Source: Thiotrichaceae bacterium UBA973
GTDB taxonomy: Bacteria > Pseudomonadota > Gammaproteobacteria > Eutrophobiales > Eutrophobiaceae
Direction of reading: 5' to 3'
DNA length: 64,000 bases
Assembly: GCA_002292815.1 (NCBI GenBank)
Contig: DBBX01000005.1
Location: 85,928-149,927 of the forward strand
Both the position numbers and the translations under genes were made by a program. This document shows, in pieces, positions 55,795 to 64,000 of the stretch (position 1 is the stretch's first letter; every line of letters starts with the position of its first letter). The notes below the pieces were generated by a model. It was not told the DNA's origin. It made no database searches and saw only the letters and a list, made by a program, of their open reading frames with translations.

Positions 55795-58581
55795 TTAGGC
55801 GATACTAATATTTTCAATACAACGATCACATAACTCGGGATGAGTCTCATCTGTACCGACGTCTTCTCGATGATGCCAACAGCGAACACACTTGTCATGT
55901 TCTGATGCAACTGCACCAATGTACAAACCGGGTACTTCAGTCTCAACAGCTTGTGCAGGCTGTTCAGAAATATCATGTAAGCGTGCATAAGAGGTAATTA
56001 AAACAAAGCGTAATTCATCGCCTAATTTTGCAAGCTGCTGCTTAACATCATCACTACAATATAAATCGACTTCCGCATCCAATGACGAACCGATCTCGCC
56101 ACTAACACGTAATGTCTCTAGTTGTTTATTAATCTCATCACGTATGGGAATAATCGAATCCCAAACAACTTTGCGTTGCTGCGCTTCCACTTCATTTATT
56201 TCTAACGTATACCAGTCTTCCAGAAAAACAGATGCACTGCGCTTACCTGGAATGTACTTCCAAATCTCATCAGCAGTGAAACTTAATATAGGTGATAACC
56301 AGCGCGTCATCATTTCCACAAGGTGATACATCGCAGTTTGTGATGATCGTCGTGCCAGACTATTCTCGGGTGTGGTGTATTGTCTGTCTTTAACAATATC
56401 AAGATAAAAACCGCCCATTTCGACCACACAAAATTGATGCAACATTTGATAAATCAAATGAAACTCATAATTATCATAGGCATCATTAATTTCTTTTTGT
56501 AACCGTATCGCATGTTCAATAGCCCATTTATCAATGTCCAGCATATCTGCATAGGCAACACTATTTTTCTCAGGATCAAAACCATCAAGGTTAGATAATA
56601 AATAACGTGCTGTATTGCGAAAACGACGATAGGCATCTGCCATTCGTTTAAGGATTTCATCGGACACGCTCATCTCGGTGCGGTAGTCGGTTGCAGCCAC
56701 CCATAAACGCAAAACATCCGCGCCTAAAGCATTCATTACTTTTTGCGGGGCAACGACATTGCCCTTGGACTTAGACATTTTCATGCCTTTGGCATCGACA
56801 GTAAAACCGTGTGTCAGAACATTACGATAAGGCTGTTCACCATCATTCATTGCGACGGAAGTTAATAACGAAGATTGAAACCAACCTCGATGTTGATCAG
56901 AACCTTCCAGATAAAGATCTGCAGGAAAACTTAGACGATCATCAGTTTTTAATACTGAGAAATGTGTAACACCGGAATCAAACCAGACATCCAGGGTATC
57001 GGTAACTTTGGTATATTGATCTGACTCATCACCAAGAAGAGCAGTTGTCTCTAGATCAAACCAGCCATCGATTCCTTTTTCATCGATTAAACCAGCAACT
57101 TTTTCAATCAACTGAAGTGTATCAGGATGTAATTCCTGTGTTTCACGATGTATAAATACGGCAATGGGAACACCCCAGGTACGTTGCCGTGAAATACACC
57201 AATCAGGACGCCCCTCAATCATGCCGTGGATTCGTTCTTCTCCCCAGGATGGCAACCAATTTACGTTCTTGATTGCCTTTAATGCCTCACTTCGCAGACC
57301 ATTACCATCCATACTGATAAACCATTGAGGTGTAGCACGAAAAATAATGGGGGTCTTGTGTCGCCAACAATGTGGGTAACTATGTAGCAATGTTTCCTCA
57401 TGTAATAAGGTGCCCTTTTCTTGTAACACGCTTAATACAGAAGCATTGGCCTTAAACACATGTTCGCCAGCAAAGAGTTCTGTGTTGGCTAAGAAACAAC
57501 CATTATCACCCACCGGATTATCAACCTCTAAGCCATAACGTAAACCAACAGCATAATCATCCTGGCCATGACCTGGTGCGGTATGTACGGCACCGGTACC
57601 CGCCTCTAGCGTGACATGGTCACCTAAGATAATAGGCACTACTCGCTGATAAAAGGGATGTTGTAACTTCATGCCTTCCAGTTCAGAACCAAGGCAAGTC
57701 CCAAGCACCGAATAATCGTCTGTACCACAAAGTGTCATTAGGTCTTTATATAGGCCTTCGGCCAAAACCAGTGCTTCATTGCCACTTTGCACTAATACAT
57801 ATTCAAAGCCAGGATTTAAAGCCACTGCCTGATTCGCAGGTAAGGTCCATGGCGTCGTCGTCCATATAACAACGGATAAAGATTCAACACTGGTTTCAAC
57901 GTTAAAGCATTTCAGTAACGCGTCCTTATCAATTACTTCAAAACGCACATTTATGGCGGGGGATTGTTTGTCTTCATACTCAACCTCTGCCTCGGCCAGT
58001 GCCGATCCACAATCGGTGCACCAGTGCACAGGCTTTACACCTTTATGCAGGTGTCCCGCATCGATTATTTCTCCAAGCGAGCGAACAATGTTTGCTTCGG
58101 TTTTGAAGTCCATTGTGAGATAAGGATTCTGCCAATCACCCAGAACACCTAAGCGAATAAAATCTGTACGTTGTTTATCAACTTGCTTCTGTGCGTATTC
58201 ACGACACGCATTTCTAAATTTATCGGGTTCAACTTTTACCCCTGCCTTACCGATCTTTTTTTCTACCTGTAGTTCAATGGGTAAACCATGACAATCCCAT
58301 CCCGGAACGTACGGCGCATCCAGTCCATTTAAACTTTGTGACTTAACAATGATGTCTTTAAGAATCTTATTAACTGCATGGCCAATATGAATGTCGCCAT
58401 TGGCATAAGGAGGACCATCATGCAAAATAAATTTCTTGGCGCCCTCTTTGCTTTTGCGTATCTGTCCATACAGATCATTTTCCTGCCACTGCTTCAACAT
58501 TTCTGGTTCGCGTTGGGCAAGATTCGCTTTCATTGGGAATGCGGTCTTAGGTAGATTTAGTGTGTCTTTATAATTCGTCAT
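55795..58581 (-). CDS. ileS: Isoleucyl-tRNA synthetase
   Basis: 928 residues, normal for the bacterial class I enzyme. HIGH motif in DGPPYANGDIHIGHA, KMSKS motif as KMSKSKGNVV, and the C-terminal zinc finger CVRCWHHREDVGTDETHPELC (in pieces, ending CDRCI). The editing domain has GTGAVHTAPGHGQDDY. It charges tRNA-Ile. Part of the conserved ribF-ileS-lspA cluster. Confidence 0.98.
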   Translation of the reverse strand: MTNYKDTLNLPKTAFPMKANLAQREPEMLKQWQENDLYGQIRKSKEGAKKFILHDGPPYANGDIHIGHAVNKILKDIIVKSQSLNGLDAPYVPGWDCHGLPIELQVEKKIGKAGVKVEPDKFRNACREYAQKQVDKQRTDFIRLGVLGDWQNPYLTMDFKTEANIVRSLGEIIDAGHLHKGVKPVHWCTDCGSALAEAEVEYEDKQSPAINVRFEVIDKDALLKCFNVETSVESLSVVIWTTTPWTLPANQAVALNPGFEYVLVQSGNEALVLAEGLYKDLMTLCGTDDYSVLGTCLGSELEGMKLQHPFYQRVVPIILGDHVTLEAGTGAVHTAPGHGQDDYAVGLRYGLEVDNPVGDNGCFLANTELFAGEHVFKANASVLSVLQEKGTLLHEETLLHSYPHCWRHKTPIIFRATPQWFISMDGNGLRSEALKAIKNVNWLPSWGEERIHGMIEGRPDWCISRQRTWGVPIAVFIHRETQELHPDTLQLIEKVAGLIDEKGIDGWFDLETTALLGDESDQYTKVTDTLDVWFDSGVTHFSVLKTDDRLSFPADLYLEGSDQHRGWFQSSLLTSVAMNDGEQPYRNVLTHGFTVDAKGMKMSKSKGNVVAPQKVMNALGADVLRLWVAATDYRTEMSVSDEILKRMADAYRRFRNTARYLLSNLDGFDPEKNSVAYADMLDIDKWAIEHAIRLQKEINDAYDNYEFHLIYQMLHQFCVVEMGGFYLDIVKDRQYTTPENSLARRSSQTAMYHLVEMMTRWLSPILSFTADEIWKYIPGKRSASVFLEDWYTLEINEVEAQQRKVVWDSIIPIRDEINKQLETLRVSGEIGSSLDAEVDLYCSDDVKQQLAKLGDELRFVLITSYARLHDISEQPAQAVETEVPGLYIGAVASEHDKCVRCWHHREDVGTDETHPELCDRCIENISIA

Positions 58582-58609
58582 TACTGCTAGTATTTATTAT
58601 TGATTCGGA

Positions 58610-59551
58610 TTAATTCGTTATTATATGTTTATTCAAACTGCTTCTTGCAGTTTCTATGTCCTTTGCTATCTGGAAGACTAATTCTTCCTCGGTTTTAAAA
58701 TCTCCTTCGCCACGCAATTTTTCCAGTAACTCAACCTGAACATGCCGACCATACAAATCCTCATCGTAATCCAGAATATGCACTTCTAAAATAACATGCT
58801 CGCCTTTATAGACGGGTCTAGATCCAACATAGATAACAGCGTCTAATGGTTTATTCTCAATACCATACACTCGTCCAGAGAATATACCGACTACTGGCGA
58901 TAAGTAGCGATGTAATTCTATATTGGCCGTAGCAAAACCAAGCTGCCGGCCACGTTTGTCACCATGCACTACACGTCCACTTATTCTATAAGGTCGTCCA
59001 AGTAAATCGTTCGCCTTATTCATCTCGCCATCAGCTAATAATTGCCGAATTAAAGTACTGCTCACTCTTTCACTTTGACAATTCAGGGTATTTGTCATCT
59101 CAACTGCAAACCCCTTTTCTTCTGCCACATTAACCAAGTAATGATAATTGCCTTGTCGATTTTTGCCGAAGTGAAAATCATCACCAATAATTAACTCTTT
59201 AACCGCCAATGCATCTAACAAAATATCATCGACAAATTGTTCTGCCGTTAGATTAGCAATCTGCTCATTAAACCTGAGGCAAACCACCCTATCAATATCA
59301 TGACGAGAAAACTGCTGAAGTTTTTCGCGTAAGCGCGTCAATCGTGACGGTGCTTTTTCTGGAGCAAAAAATTCAATGGGCTGTGGTTCAAATATGACTA
59401 CAGTTGATATTAAACCTGTTTCTTTCGCGGTTTTCTTTAATTGTTCCAGAACTTTCTGATGGCCTAAATGAACACCATCAAAATTACCAATCGTAGCAGC
59501 ACATTCTTTTCTTTGTCGCTGCAAATTATGCAGTCCGCGAATAAATTTCAT
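58610..59551 (-). CDS. ribF: Bifunctional riboflavin kinase / FAD synthetase
   Basis: 313 residues. N-terminal nucleotidyltransferase with IGNFDGVHLGHQKVL and IGDDFHFGKNRQGN; C-terminal kinase with GRPYRISGRVVHGDKRGRQL and GFATANI. It makes FMN and FAD from riboflavin. The region right before its ATG (from 59556 up) is a 241-base inverted-repeat element, so the ribosome site (AGGA in CTAGGATACTGATG) is supplied by the element's end. Confidence 0.96.
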   Translation of the reverse strand: MKFIRGLHNLQRQRKECAATIGNFDGVHLGHQKVLEQLKKTAKETGLISTVVIFEPQPIEFFAPEKAPSRLTRLREKLQQFSRHDIDRVVCLRFNEQIANLTAEQFVDDILLDALAVKELIIGDDFHFGKNRQGNYHYLVNVAEEKGFAVEMTNTLNCQSERVSSTLIRQLLADGEMNKANDLLGRPYRISGRVVHGDKRGRQLGFATANIELHRYLSPVVGIFSGRVYGIENKPLDAVIYVGSRPVYKGEHVILEVHILDYDEDLYGRHVQVELLEKLRGEGDFKTEEELVFQIAKDIETARSSLNKHIITN

Positions 59552-59555
59552 CAGT

Positions 59556-59796
59556 ATCCTAGATTCCTCAATTGAACCCGTTTTAGTGTGCGTTTTTCAG
59601 GTTCAGTTGCGCCGACTAAAAAGCCGCGCATAGTTATTCTACGTAAGGCTTTTGCTGTCAAGCAAATGGGCCTGAAAAACGTACAATCAAATGGGTAGGC
59701 CTCACGTAAGTCTACATTAGTAGCTCCCACACTATTACTCATAATATTGATACACATAATCCTGATTTATAGCCGGTCAATTGAGGAATCTAGGAT
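59556..59796. mobile_element. MITE-like element with 20-base terminal inverted repeats
   Basis: Perfect 20-base ends ATCCTAGATTCCTCAATTGA (59556-59575) and its reverse complement (59777-59796). Inside are further nested inverted repeats: GTGCGTTTTTCAGG (59588-59601) against 59671-59684 with one mismatch, and AAAAGCC (59619-59625) against GGCTTTT (59647-59653). No transposase is encoded; the short open frames are not credible. A target duplication is not clear. It fills almost the whole gap between murJ and ribF. Confidence 0.72.
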
Positions 59797-59821
59797 TATT
59801 AAAAACCGTGAATTATACCGA

Positions 59822-61354
59822 TCAGTGCTGCGCTGTCATCTTCTGCCAACGAATGCCGGTAACCCAAAGCACGGAAAAATAACAAATCCCACCAGCGATT
59901 ATCCACAGCGACAGTTGCCCTGCACGCTGCAACATATTCCAGGCAAACCATTGCTCTGGCATGGCGATGAAATAATGAATCAAAAAGGCCATTGTACTGA
60001 CCGCGACAATGATTTGGATACCGAATTTAAGCCATCCTGGTTCTGGTCGATAAACACCCTCTTTTCGTAATAACCAAAATAGCAAGAAAGCCTGCAAGAT
60101 GGCTGATAATGACGTTGCCAGTGCCAGACCAACATGCGCAAATGGGCCAACTAATAAGAAGTTAAGGCCAATATTCGCAAACATTGCAAACGCACCAATC
60201 TTTACCGGTGTTTTTGTATCCTGCCTGGAAAAAAAGCCCGTCGCAAAAACCTTGATCAAAATAAACGCGGGTAAACCTAAGGAATAGGCCAGTAAACTTT
60301 TCCCAGACATAATAGTGGCATAGGTTGTAAATTCACCATATTGGAACAAGGTCGCTAATATAGGAACAGCAAGTACAGCTAGACCTATTGCCGCAGGTAC
60401 TGCGATGATGAACACCCAACGTAATGCCCAATCCATCATGCTAGAAAATTTATCTGTCTCCTTTTTCGCATGTTCGCTAGATAAATTGGGCAATAAGACG
60501 GTCGCTAGGGCTATCCCGAAAACACCAAGCGGGAATTCAACCATACGATCCGAGAAATATAGCCAGGAAATACTACCGTCGACCAAATTTGAAGCAAATA
60601 TGGTATCAACCAATAGATTAATTTGCACAATAGACACAGCAAATAGCGTAGGTAGCATCAATTTCAAGATTCGCTTAACACCCTCCCTGTCCCGGTTCAA
60701 TCCAGGTCGAGGAAATAATTTAAGCCGCATTAAAAAAGGAAATTGAAATAGCAGCTGAGCAACACCCGCAATCAAAACACCCCATGCCAATGCCGTTATC
60801 GGCACATCCATTTTTGGTGCCAACCAAATGGCACAACTGATCAAGGAGAGGTTGAGTAATACAGGCGTAAACGCGGGGATGGCAAATTGTTTATACGTAT
60901 TGAGAATACTGGCAGCAAAGGCCGTTAAAGAAATAAAGAAAATGTATGGGAACGTCACCCTCAGCATATCTGTAGCGATAACATGTTTAGCATCTTCAAA
61001 ACCCGGGGCAAAGACCATAATTAGTAAAGGTGCGGCAAACACGCCAATTAACGTCACGACAAATAAAACCAGACCAAGAGTTGCGGAAGTTTGATCAACC
61101 AGTGCTTTGACAGATTCGTCATCGCGTTGCTCTTTATATTCAGCTAGCACAGGGATAAATGCTTGTGAAAATCCGCCTTCTGCAAATAAACGACGTAAAA
61201 AATTAGGGATACGAAAAGCCACAATGAAGACATCCACACCAGCGCCAGCACCAAACAGGCGCGCGATCACAACATCCCGTATTAAACCAAAAACACGTGA
61301 GATTGTAGTCATTCCACCCACTGTGAACGTGGACTTTAACAATTTGCTGCTCAT
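59822..61354 (-). CDS. murJ: Lipid II flippase MurJ
   Basis: 510 residues with about 14 membrane segments, MVF/MOP family. The opening TFTVGGMTTISRVFGLIRDVVIARLFGAG and IPNFLRRLFAEGGFSQAFIPVLAEY (in pieces) are typical MurJ. It moves lipid II across the inner membrane for cell wall synthesis. It is divergent from rpsT and upstream of ribF, the usual gammaproteobacterial order. Confidence 0.97.
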   Translation of the reverse strand: MSSKLLKSTFTVGGMTTISRVFGLIRDVVIARLFGAGAGVDVFIVAFRIPNFLRRLFAEGGFSQAFIPVLAEYKEQRDDESVKALVDQTSATLGLVLFVVTLIGVFAAPLLIMVFAPGFEDAKHVIATDMLRVTFPYIFFISLTAFAASILNTYKQFAIPAFTPVLLNLSLISCAIWLAPKMDVPITALAWGVLIAGVAQLLFQFPFLMRLKLFPRPGLNRDREGVKRILKLMLPTLFAVSIVQINLLVDTIFASNLVDGSISWLYFSDRMVEFPLGVFGIALATVLLPNLSSEHAKKETDKFSSMMDWALRWVFIIAVPAAIGLAVLAVPILATLFQYGEFTTYATIMSGKSLLAYSLGLPAFILIKVFATGFFSRQDTKTPVKIGAFAMFANIGLNFLLVGPFAHVGLALATSLSAILQAFLLFWLLRKEGVYRPEPGWLKFGIQIIVAVSTMAFLIHYFIAMPEQWFAWNMLQRAGQLSLWIIAGGICYFSVLWVTGIRWQKMTAQH

Positions 61355-61461
61355 TCTACATTTCCATAATCAATATCGATCGTTAACAACCTTGCCTATC
61401 TAGTTGTTTTTTCTTCCAATTAAGACAATCCTCGGAAGGATATCATATACTGGCGGAAGCA

Positions 61462-61490
61462 TTGACAAATTGCCCCAACATCCGCATGAT
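61462..61490 (+). promoter_or_regulatory. Sigma70 promoter of rpsT
   Basis: A perfect -35 TTGACA (61462-61467), a 17-base spacer and -10 CATGAT (61485-61490). A weaker TATACT lies upstream near 61446, so rpsT may have two promoters. Confidence 0.6.
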
Positions 61491-61526
61491 ATCGCGCCTT
61501 TAGAGAATGAATCAGGAGTTTTAAGA

Positions 61527-61787
61527 GTGGCCAATATTGCATCAGCAAAAAAACGTGCGCGTCAGGGCGAAAAACTACGCCTTCACAATGCGAGTCAACG
61601 TTCTATGTTACGGACCCAAATAAAGAAAGTCATCAGCGCTATCGAATCAAAAGATAAAGAAGCAGCTCAAACTGCTTATCAGTCTGCTGTCCCTGTCATC
61701 GATGCAATGGTCTCAAAAGGAATCATTCATAAGAACAAAGCGGCTAGACATAAATCGCGATTAAACGGTCACGTGAAAGCGCTTTAA
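61527..61787 (+). CDS. rpsT: 30S ribosomal protein S20
   Basis: 86 residues starting at GTG 61527 (ANIASAKKRARQGEK after the first residue), with AGGAGT seven bases upstream. Upstream in-frame sequence is the leader and not coding; non-ATG starts are known for rpsT (UUG in E. coli). Basic, helical, normal length. It binds 16S rRNA. Its own terminator follows. Confidence 0.97.
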   Translation: MANIASAKKRARQGEKLRLHNASQRSMLRTQIKKVISAIESKDKEAAQTAYQSAVPVIDAMVSKGIIHKNKAARHKSRLNGHVKAL

Positions 61788-61810
61788 GATTCAATCACAG
61801 TATTATATTA

Positions 61811-61836
61811 AAACCGGCTAAATGCCGGTTTTTTTA
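61811..61836 (+). terminator. Rho-independent terminator of rpsT
   Basis: AACCGGC-TAAAT-GCCGGTT (61812-61830) followed by a run of T. Confidence 0.92.
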
Positions 61837-61858
61837 TTTACACGGACGTAATGTATAT

Positions 61859-62050
61859 CGCTTGTGCAGGAGCACATAAGCGATGAATTTACAGGATGGA
61901 CCGTCATCGAAAATTTCTCCTGCATTTTCGATATTTCCGCCATCCATGGCGGTCATGTCGCGAGAGGACACGACCACATGGATGTGGGAGGTAGAGTAAT
62001 GTCAGGAGCAGTTACCGAGGAAGTCCGAAGCGACCATGTAGATATCATGA
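61859..62050. repeat. Multi-hairpin intergenic element between rpsT and proB
   Basis: A chain of short perfect hairpins: CGCTTGTGC/GCACATAAGCG (61859-61882, two-base bulge), CGAAAAT/ATTTTCG (61908-61930), CCGCCAT-CC-ATGGCGG (61937-61952) and CCACAT-GG-ATGTGG (61974-61987). CAGGAGCA occurs twice and its complement once. Its composition differs from the AT-rich flanks, and it looks like a member of a dispersed repeat family, although only one copy is in this window. Confidence 0.6.
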
Positions 62051-62087
62051 ATCAATCTAGTCATTATATATATATTCATACTCAATA

Positions 62088-63212
62088 TTACGTCAGTATC
62101 AAATTATCTCGATGAATCAACTCATCTTCATCAAGCTGGCCTAATATTTCCTCAATTTCTTTATTCGACTTGCCCATGATTAATTTGGCCTGTATCGAAT
62201 CATAATTCGTTAAACCACGGGCTATCTCATTACCCGCTTTATCAACACAAGAGATTATTTCACCACGCTTAAAATCACCTGATACAACACGAATACCGAC
62301 GGGTAACAAACTTTTTCCGTTTTTTGTCAATGCGACAATAGCACCATCATCCAGCGTGACGGCACCGAGCAGATGAGATTGATTCGCTAACCATTGTTTT
62401 CGTGCCGTTATAGGTTCTTTATTCGTCGTCAATAAAGTACCAACGTTTTCTCCATCTGCTATTTTAATTAAAGTGCTGTTATCATTACCCGAAGCGATAA
62501 TAGTTTGCGTGCCTGATCTAGTCGCAATCACTGCTGCTTTCAATTTAGTACGCATGCCGCCTCTACCTAAACTACCCCCTTCACCGGCATAACTTTCTAA
62601 GGCTTTATCGCCCGCTTTCGCTTCTTCAATTAACTTAGCTGTACTGTCTAAACTGGGGTTAGCGGTAAACAGACCTTCTTGATCTGTTAATAAAACAAGT
62701 AGTTCAGCATCAACCAGATTTGCCACCAATGCGGCTAAGGTATCGTTATCTCCCAACCGGATTTCATCTGTCGCTACCGAATCATTCTCATTAACAATCG
62801 GCGCGACACCTAAAGCCAATAAGGTATTTAGACTGGTGCGAGCATTAAGGTAGCGCGCGCGATTAGCGATATCATCATGTGTTAATAAAATCTGTGCTGT
62901 ATGTTTGCCGTATTTTTGAAAGCAAACTTCATAGGCCTGAATTAACCCCATCTGTCCTACCGCAGCAGCAGCTTGTAATTCATGAATAATATTAGGTCTC
63001 GTTTTCCAGCCCAACCGAGCAACCCCTTCGGCTACAGCACCAGAGGAGACAATGACTATCTCAATGCCACGATCGTTGAGCGCAACAATTTGCTTTACCC
63101 AATTATCGAGTAACTCGTGTTTAAGACCACAACCATTATCCGTCAGTAAGGCACTGCCTATTTTTACCACCCAACGTCGTGTGTCTTTTAATTTTTTCCG
63201 ATCATCACTCAC
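62088..63212 (-). CDS. proB: Glutamate 5-kinase
   Basis: 374 residues including the C-terminal PUA domain. Amino acid kinase motifs: VVKIGSALLTDNG, IVSSGAVAEGVARLG, NENDSVATDEIRLGDNDTLAA (in pieces) and GRGGMRTKLKAA. First step of proline synthesis. The start is GTG at 63212, overlapping the obgE stop by eight bases, the conserved obgE-proB arrangement. Confidence 0.96.
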   Translation of the reverse strand: MSDDRKKLKDTRRWVVKIGSALLTDNGCGLKHELLDNWVKQIVALNDRGIEIVIVSSGAVAEGVARLGWKTRPNIIHELQAAAAVGQMGLIQAYEVCFQKYGKHTAQILLTHDDIANRARYLNARTSLNTLLALGVAPIVNENDSVATDEIRLGDNDTLAALVANLVDAELLVLLTDQEGLFTANPSLDSTAKLIEEAKAGDKALESYAGEGGSLGRGGMRTKLKAAVIATRSGTQTIIASGNDNSTLIKIADGENVGTLLTTNKEPITARKQWLANQSHLLGAVTLDDGAIVALTKNGKSLLPVGIRVVSGDFKRGEIISCVDKAGNEIARGLTNYDSIQAKLIMGKSNKEIEEILGQLDEDELIHRDNLILT

Positions 63213-64000
63213 TTATTTTATCCTGACTTACTATCCAATCATGTATTGCATAAGTTAACTTCTTGCAGCCTTCTTTTGTTACCGCAGAAATAACAAAGAT
63301 CTTATTTTCATATTTCAATTTAGTCTGTAACTCTTCTATCAACTCATCAAACAATTCAGCCGGTAAAACATCAGACTTATTTAAGACTAGCCAACGTTCT
63401 TTTTGTGAGAGCCCCTCATCGTAACGCTTCAATTCAGCTTCAATCGTTTTTATATCTTTAAATACCTGTTCTGGATCATTACTGGCATCAACAATGTGTA
63501 ACAATAAATTTGTTCTACTTAAGTGTTTTAAAAATTCTATTCCAAGTCCGGTTCCGTCCGCAGCACCCTCAATTAAACCGGGAATATCTGCAATCACAAA
63601 ACTCTTTTCAGTATCGACTCTGACAACCCCTAGATTCGGATACATGGTTGTAAATGGATAATCTGCTACCTTCGGTGTTGCCGATGATACCGCGCGTATA
63701 AAACTCGATTTACCTGCATTAGGTATTCCGAGCAAACCTACGTCGGCTAGAACCTGTAGTTCAAGCCTTAGGTTTCGCGCTTCTCCTTCGGAACCCTTTG
63801 TCGTCTGCCGCGGCGCCCGGTTAGTACTGCTTTTAAAGCGTGCGTTTCCTAAACCATGAAAACCACCTTGAGCAACAAGTAGCTCATCACCATTGCTGAC
63901 CAAGTCACCAATTAATTCGTCAGTATCGTCATCATAAACCAGTGTGCCAGAGGGTACTTTTATGAATAAGTCATCCGATTTTTTACCTATCCGATCTCGA
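63205..64000 (-). CDS. obgE: GTPase Obg/CgtA (N-terminus cut by window edge)
   Basis: About 264 C-terminal residues; the frame stays open to the window end, reading GKKSDDLFIKVPSGTLVYDD upstream of an internal Met that is not the start. The Obg fold end (GGFHGLGNARFKS) is followed by the G domain: GIPNAGKSSF (G1), DIPGLIEGA (G3) and NKSD (G4). It is a ribosome-assembly and stress GTPase. Confidence 0.96.
   Translation of the reverse strand, partial: RDRIGKKSDDLFIKVPSGTLVYDDDTDELIGDLVSNGDELLVAQGGFHGLGNARFKSSTNRAPRQTTKGSEGEARNLRLELQVLADVGLLGIPNAGKSSFIRAVSSATPKVADYPFTTMYPNLGVVRVDTEKSFVIADIPGLIEGAADGTGLGIEFLKHLSRTNLLLHIVDASNDPEQVFKDIKTIEAELKRYDEGLSQKERWLVLNKSDVLPAELFDELIEELQTKLKYENKIFVISAVTKEGCKKLTYAIHDWIVSQDKISE

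Noticed and set aside
59551..59757. 68-residue open frame inside the inverted-repeat element
   Set aside because: It arises from the element's repeats, lacks a credible ribosome site and resembles no family.
61864..62115. 83-residue open frame across the hairpin chain
   Set aside because: Its codons are dictated by the inverted repeats and it overlaps the end of proB.

Overview
The window looks like chromosome of a heterotrophic gammaproteobacterium. The right third (obgE-proB-rpsT-murJ-ribF-ileS-lspA-ispH, then the minor-pilin/pilY1 operon and thiO) has the gene neighbourhood known from Pseudomonas and relatives, the isocitrate dehydrogenase is the monomeric type, and a thrW-like tRNA-Thr(CGT) is present. 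Base composition is AT-leaning. I cannot name a genus from the sequence; aromatic- or hydrocarbon-using marine lineages would fit.

Layout. (1) 1-6.9 kb: propionate use and gluconeogenesis: prpE (cut by the edge), ppsA, ppsR, prpC, prpB and a GntR/FCD regulator, all on the minus strand. (2) 6.9-18.7 kb: an accessory catabolic block: AtoE-type transporter, glutathione transferase, GFA-domain protein, two-subunit 3-oxoacid CoA-transferase, RND/MMPL transporter, YCF48 propeller protein, and a DUF1329 plus DUF1302 outer-membrane pair. (3) 19.1-21.1 kb: a sigma54-dependent AcoR-type activator. (4) 21.2-32.8 kb: an eight-gene operon for a five-subunit ATP-dependent ketone carboxylase of the acetophenone carboxylase (Apc1-5) type, followed by a CoA ligase, a thiolase and an oxidoreductase. 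(5) 33.1-37.5 kb: an enone-reductase-like gene, a DUF3237 gene and icd. (6) 37.5-42.6 kb: TetR regulator, two glutathione transferases, small exported proteins, tRNA-Thr and a Fur-family regulator. (7) 42.6-64 kb: thiO, type IV pilus minor pilins with a very long PilY1, DsbA- and glutaredoxin-like proteins, and conserved housekeeping genes.

The strongest unexplained structure is regulatory. The 12-base palindrome ATTGTCGACAAT (or the same one-base variant) occurs eight times and only in intergenic DNA, as four pairs. The two sites of each pair start 62, 62, 63 and 64 bases apart, about six helical turns. The pairs lie upstream of gntR-prpBC, the ketone carboxylase operon, the enone reductase and the DUF3237 gene. 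The obvious candidate binder is the GntR protein at 6147-6836. Separately, three sigma54-type promoters sharing TGGCATAA lie before the carboxylase operon, icd and (more weakly) the DUF1302 gene, and an AcoR-type activator is encoded between them. In the carboxylase operon the two systems are stacked: the operator pair sits just downstream of the sigma54 start.

Working model (inference): hydrophobic or unsaturated ketones enter through the DUF1302/DUF1329/RND system, enones are reduced, the ketone is carboxylated to a 3-oxo acid, activated by the CoA ligase or the CoA-transferase, and cleaved by the thiolase. Joint control with prpBC suggests that propionyl-CoA or a methylcitrate-cycle compound is a product or signal. 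The true substrate is not readable from sequence.
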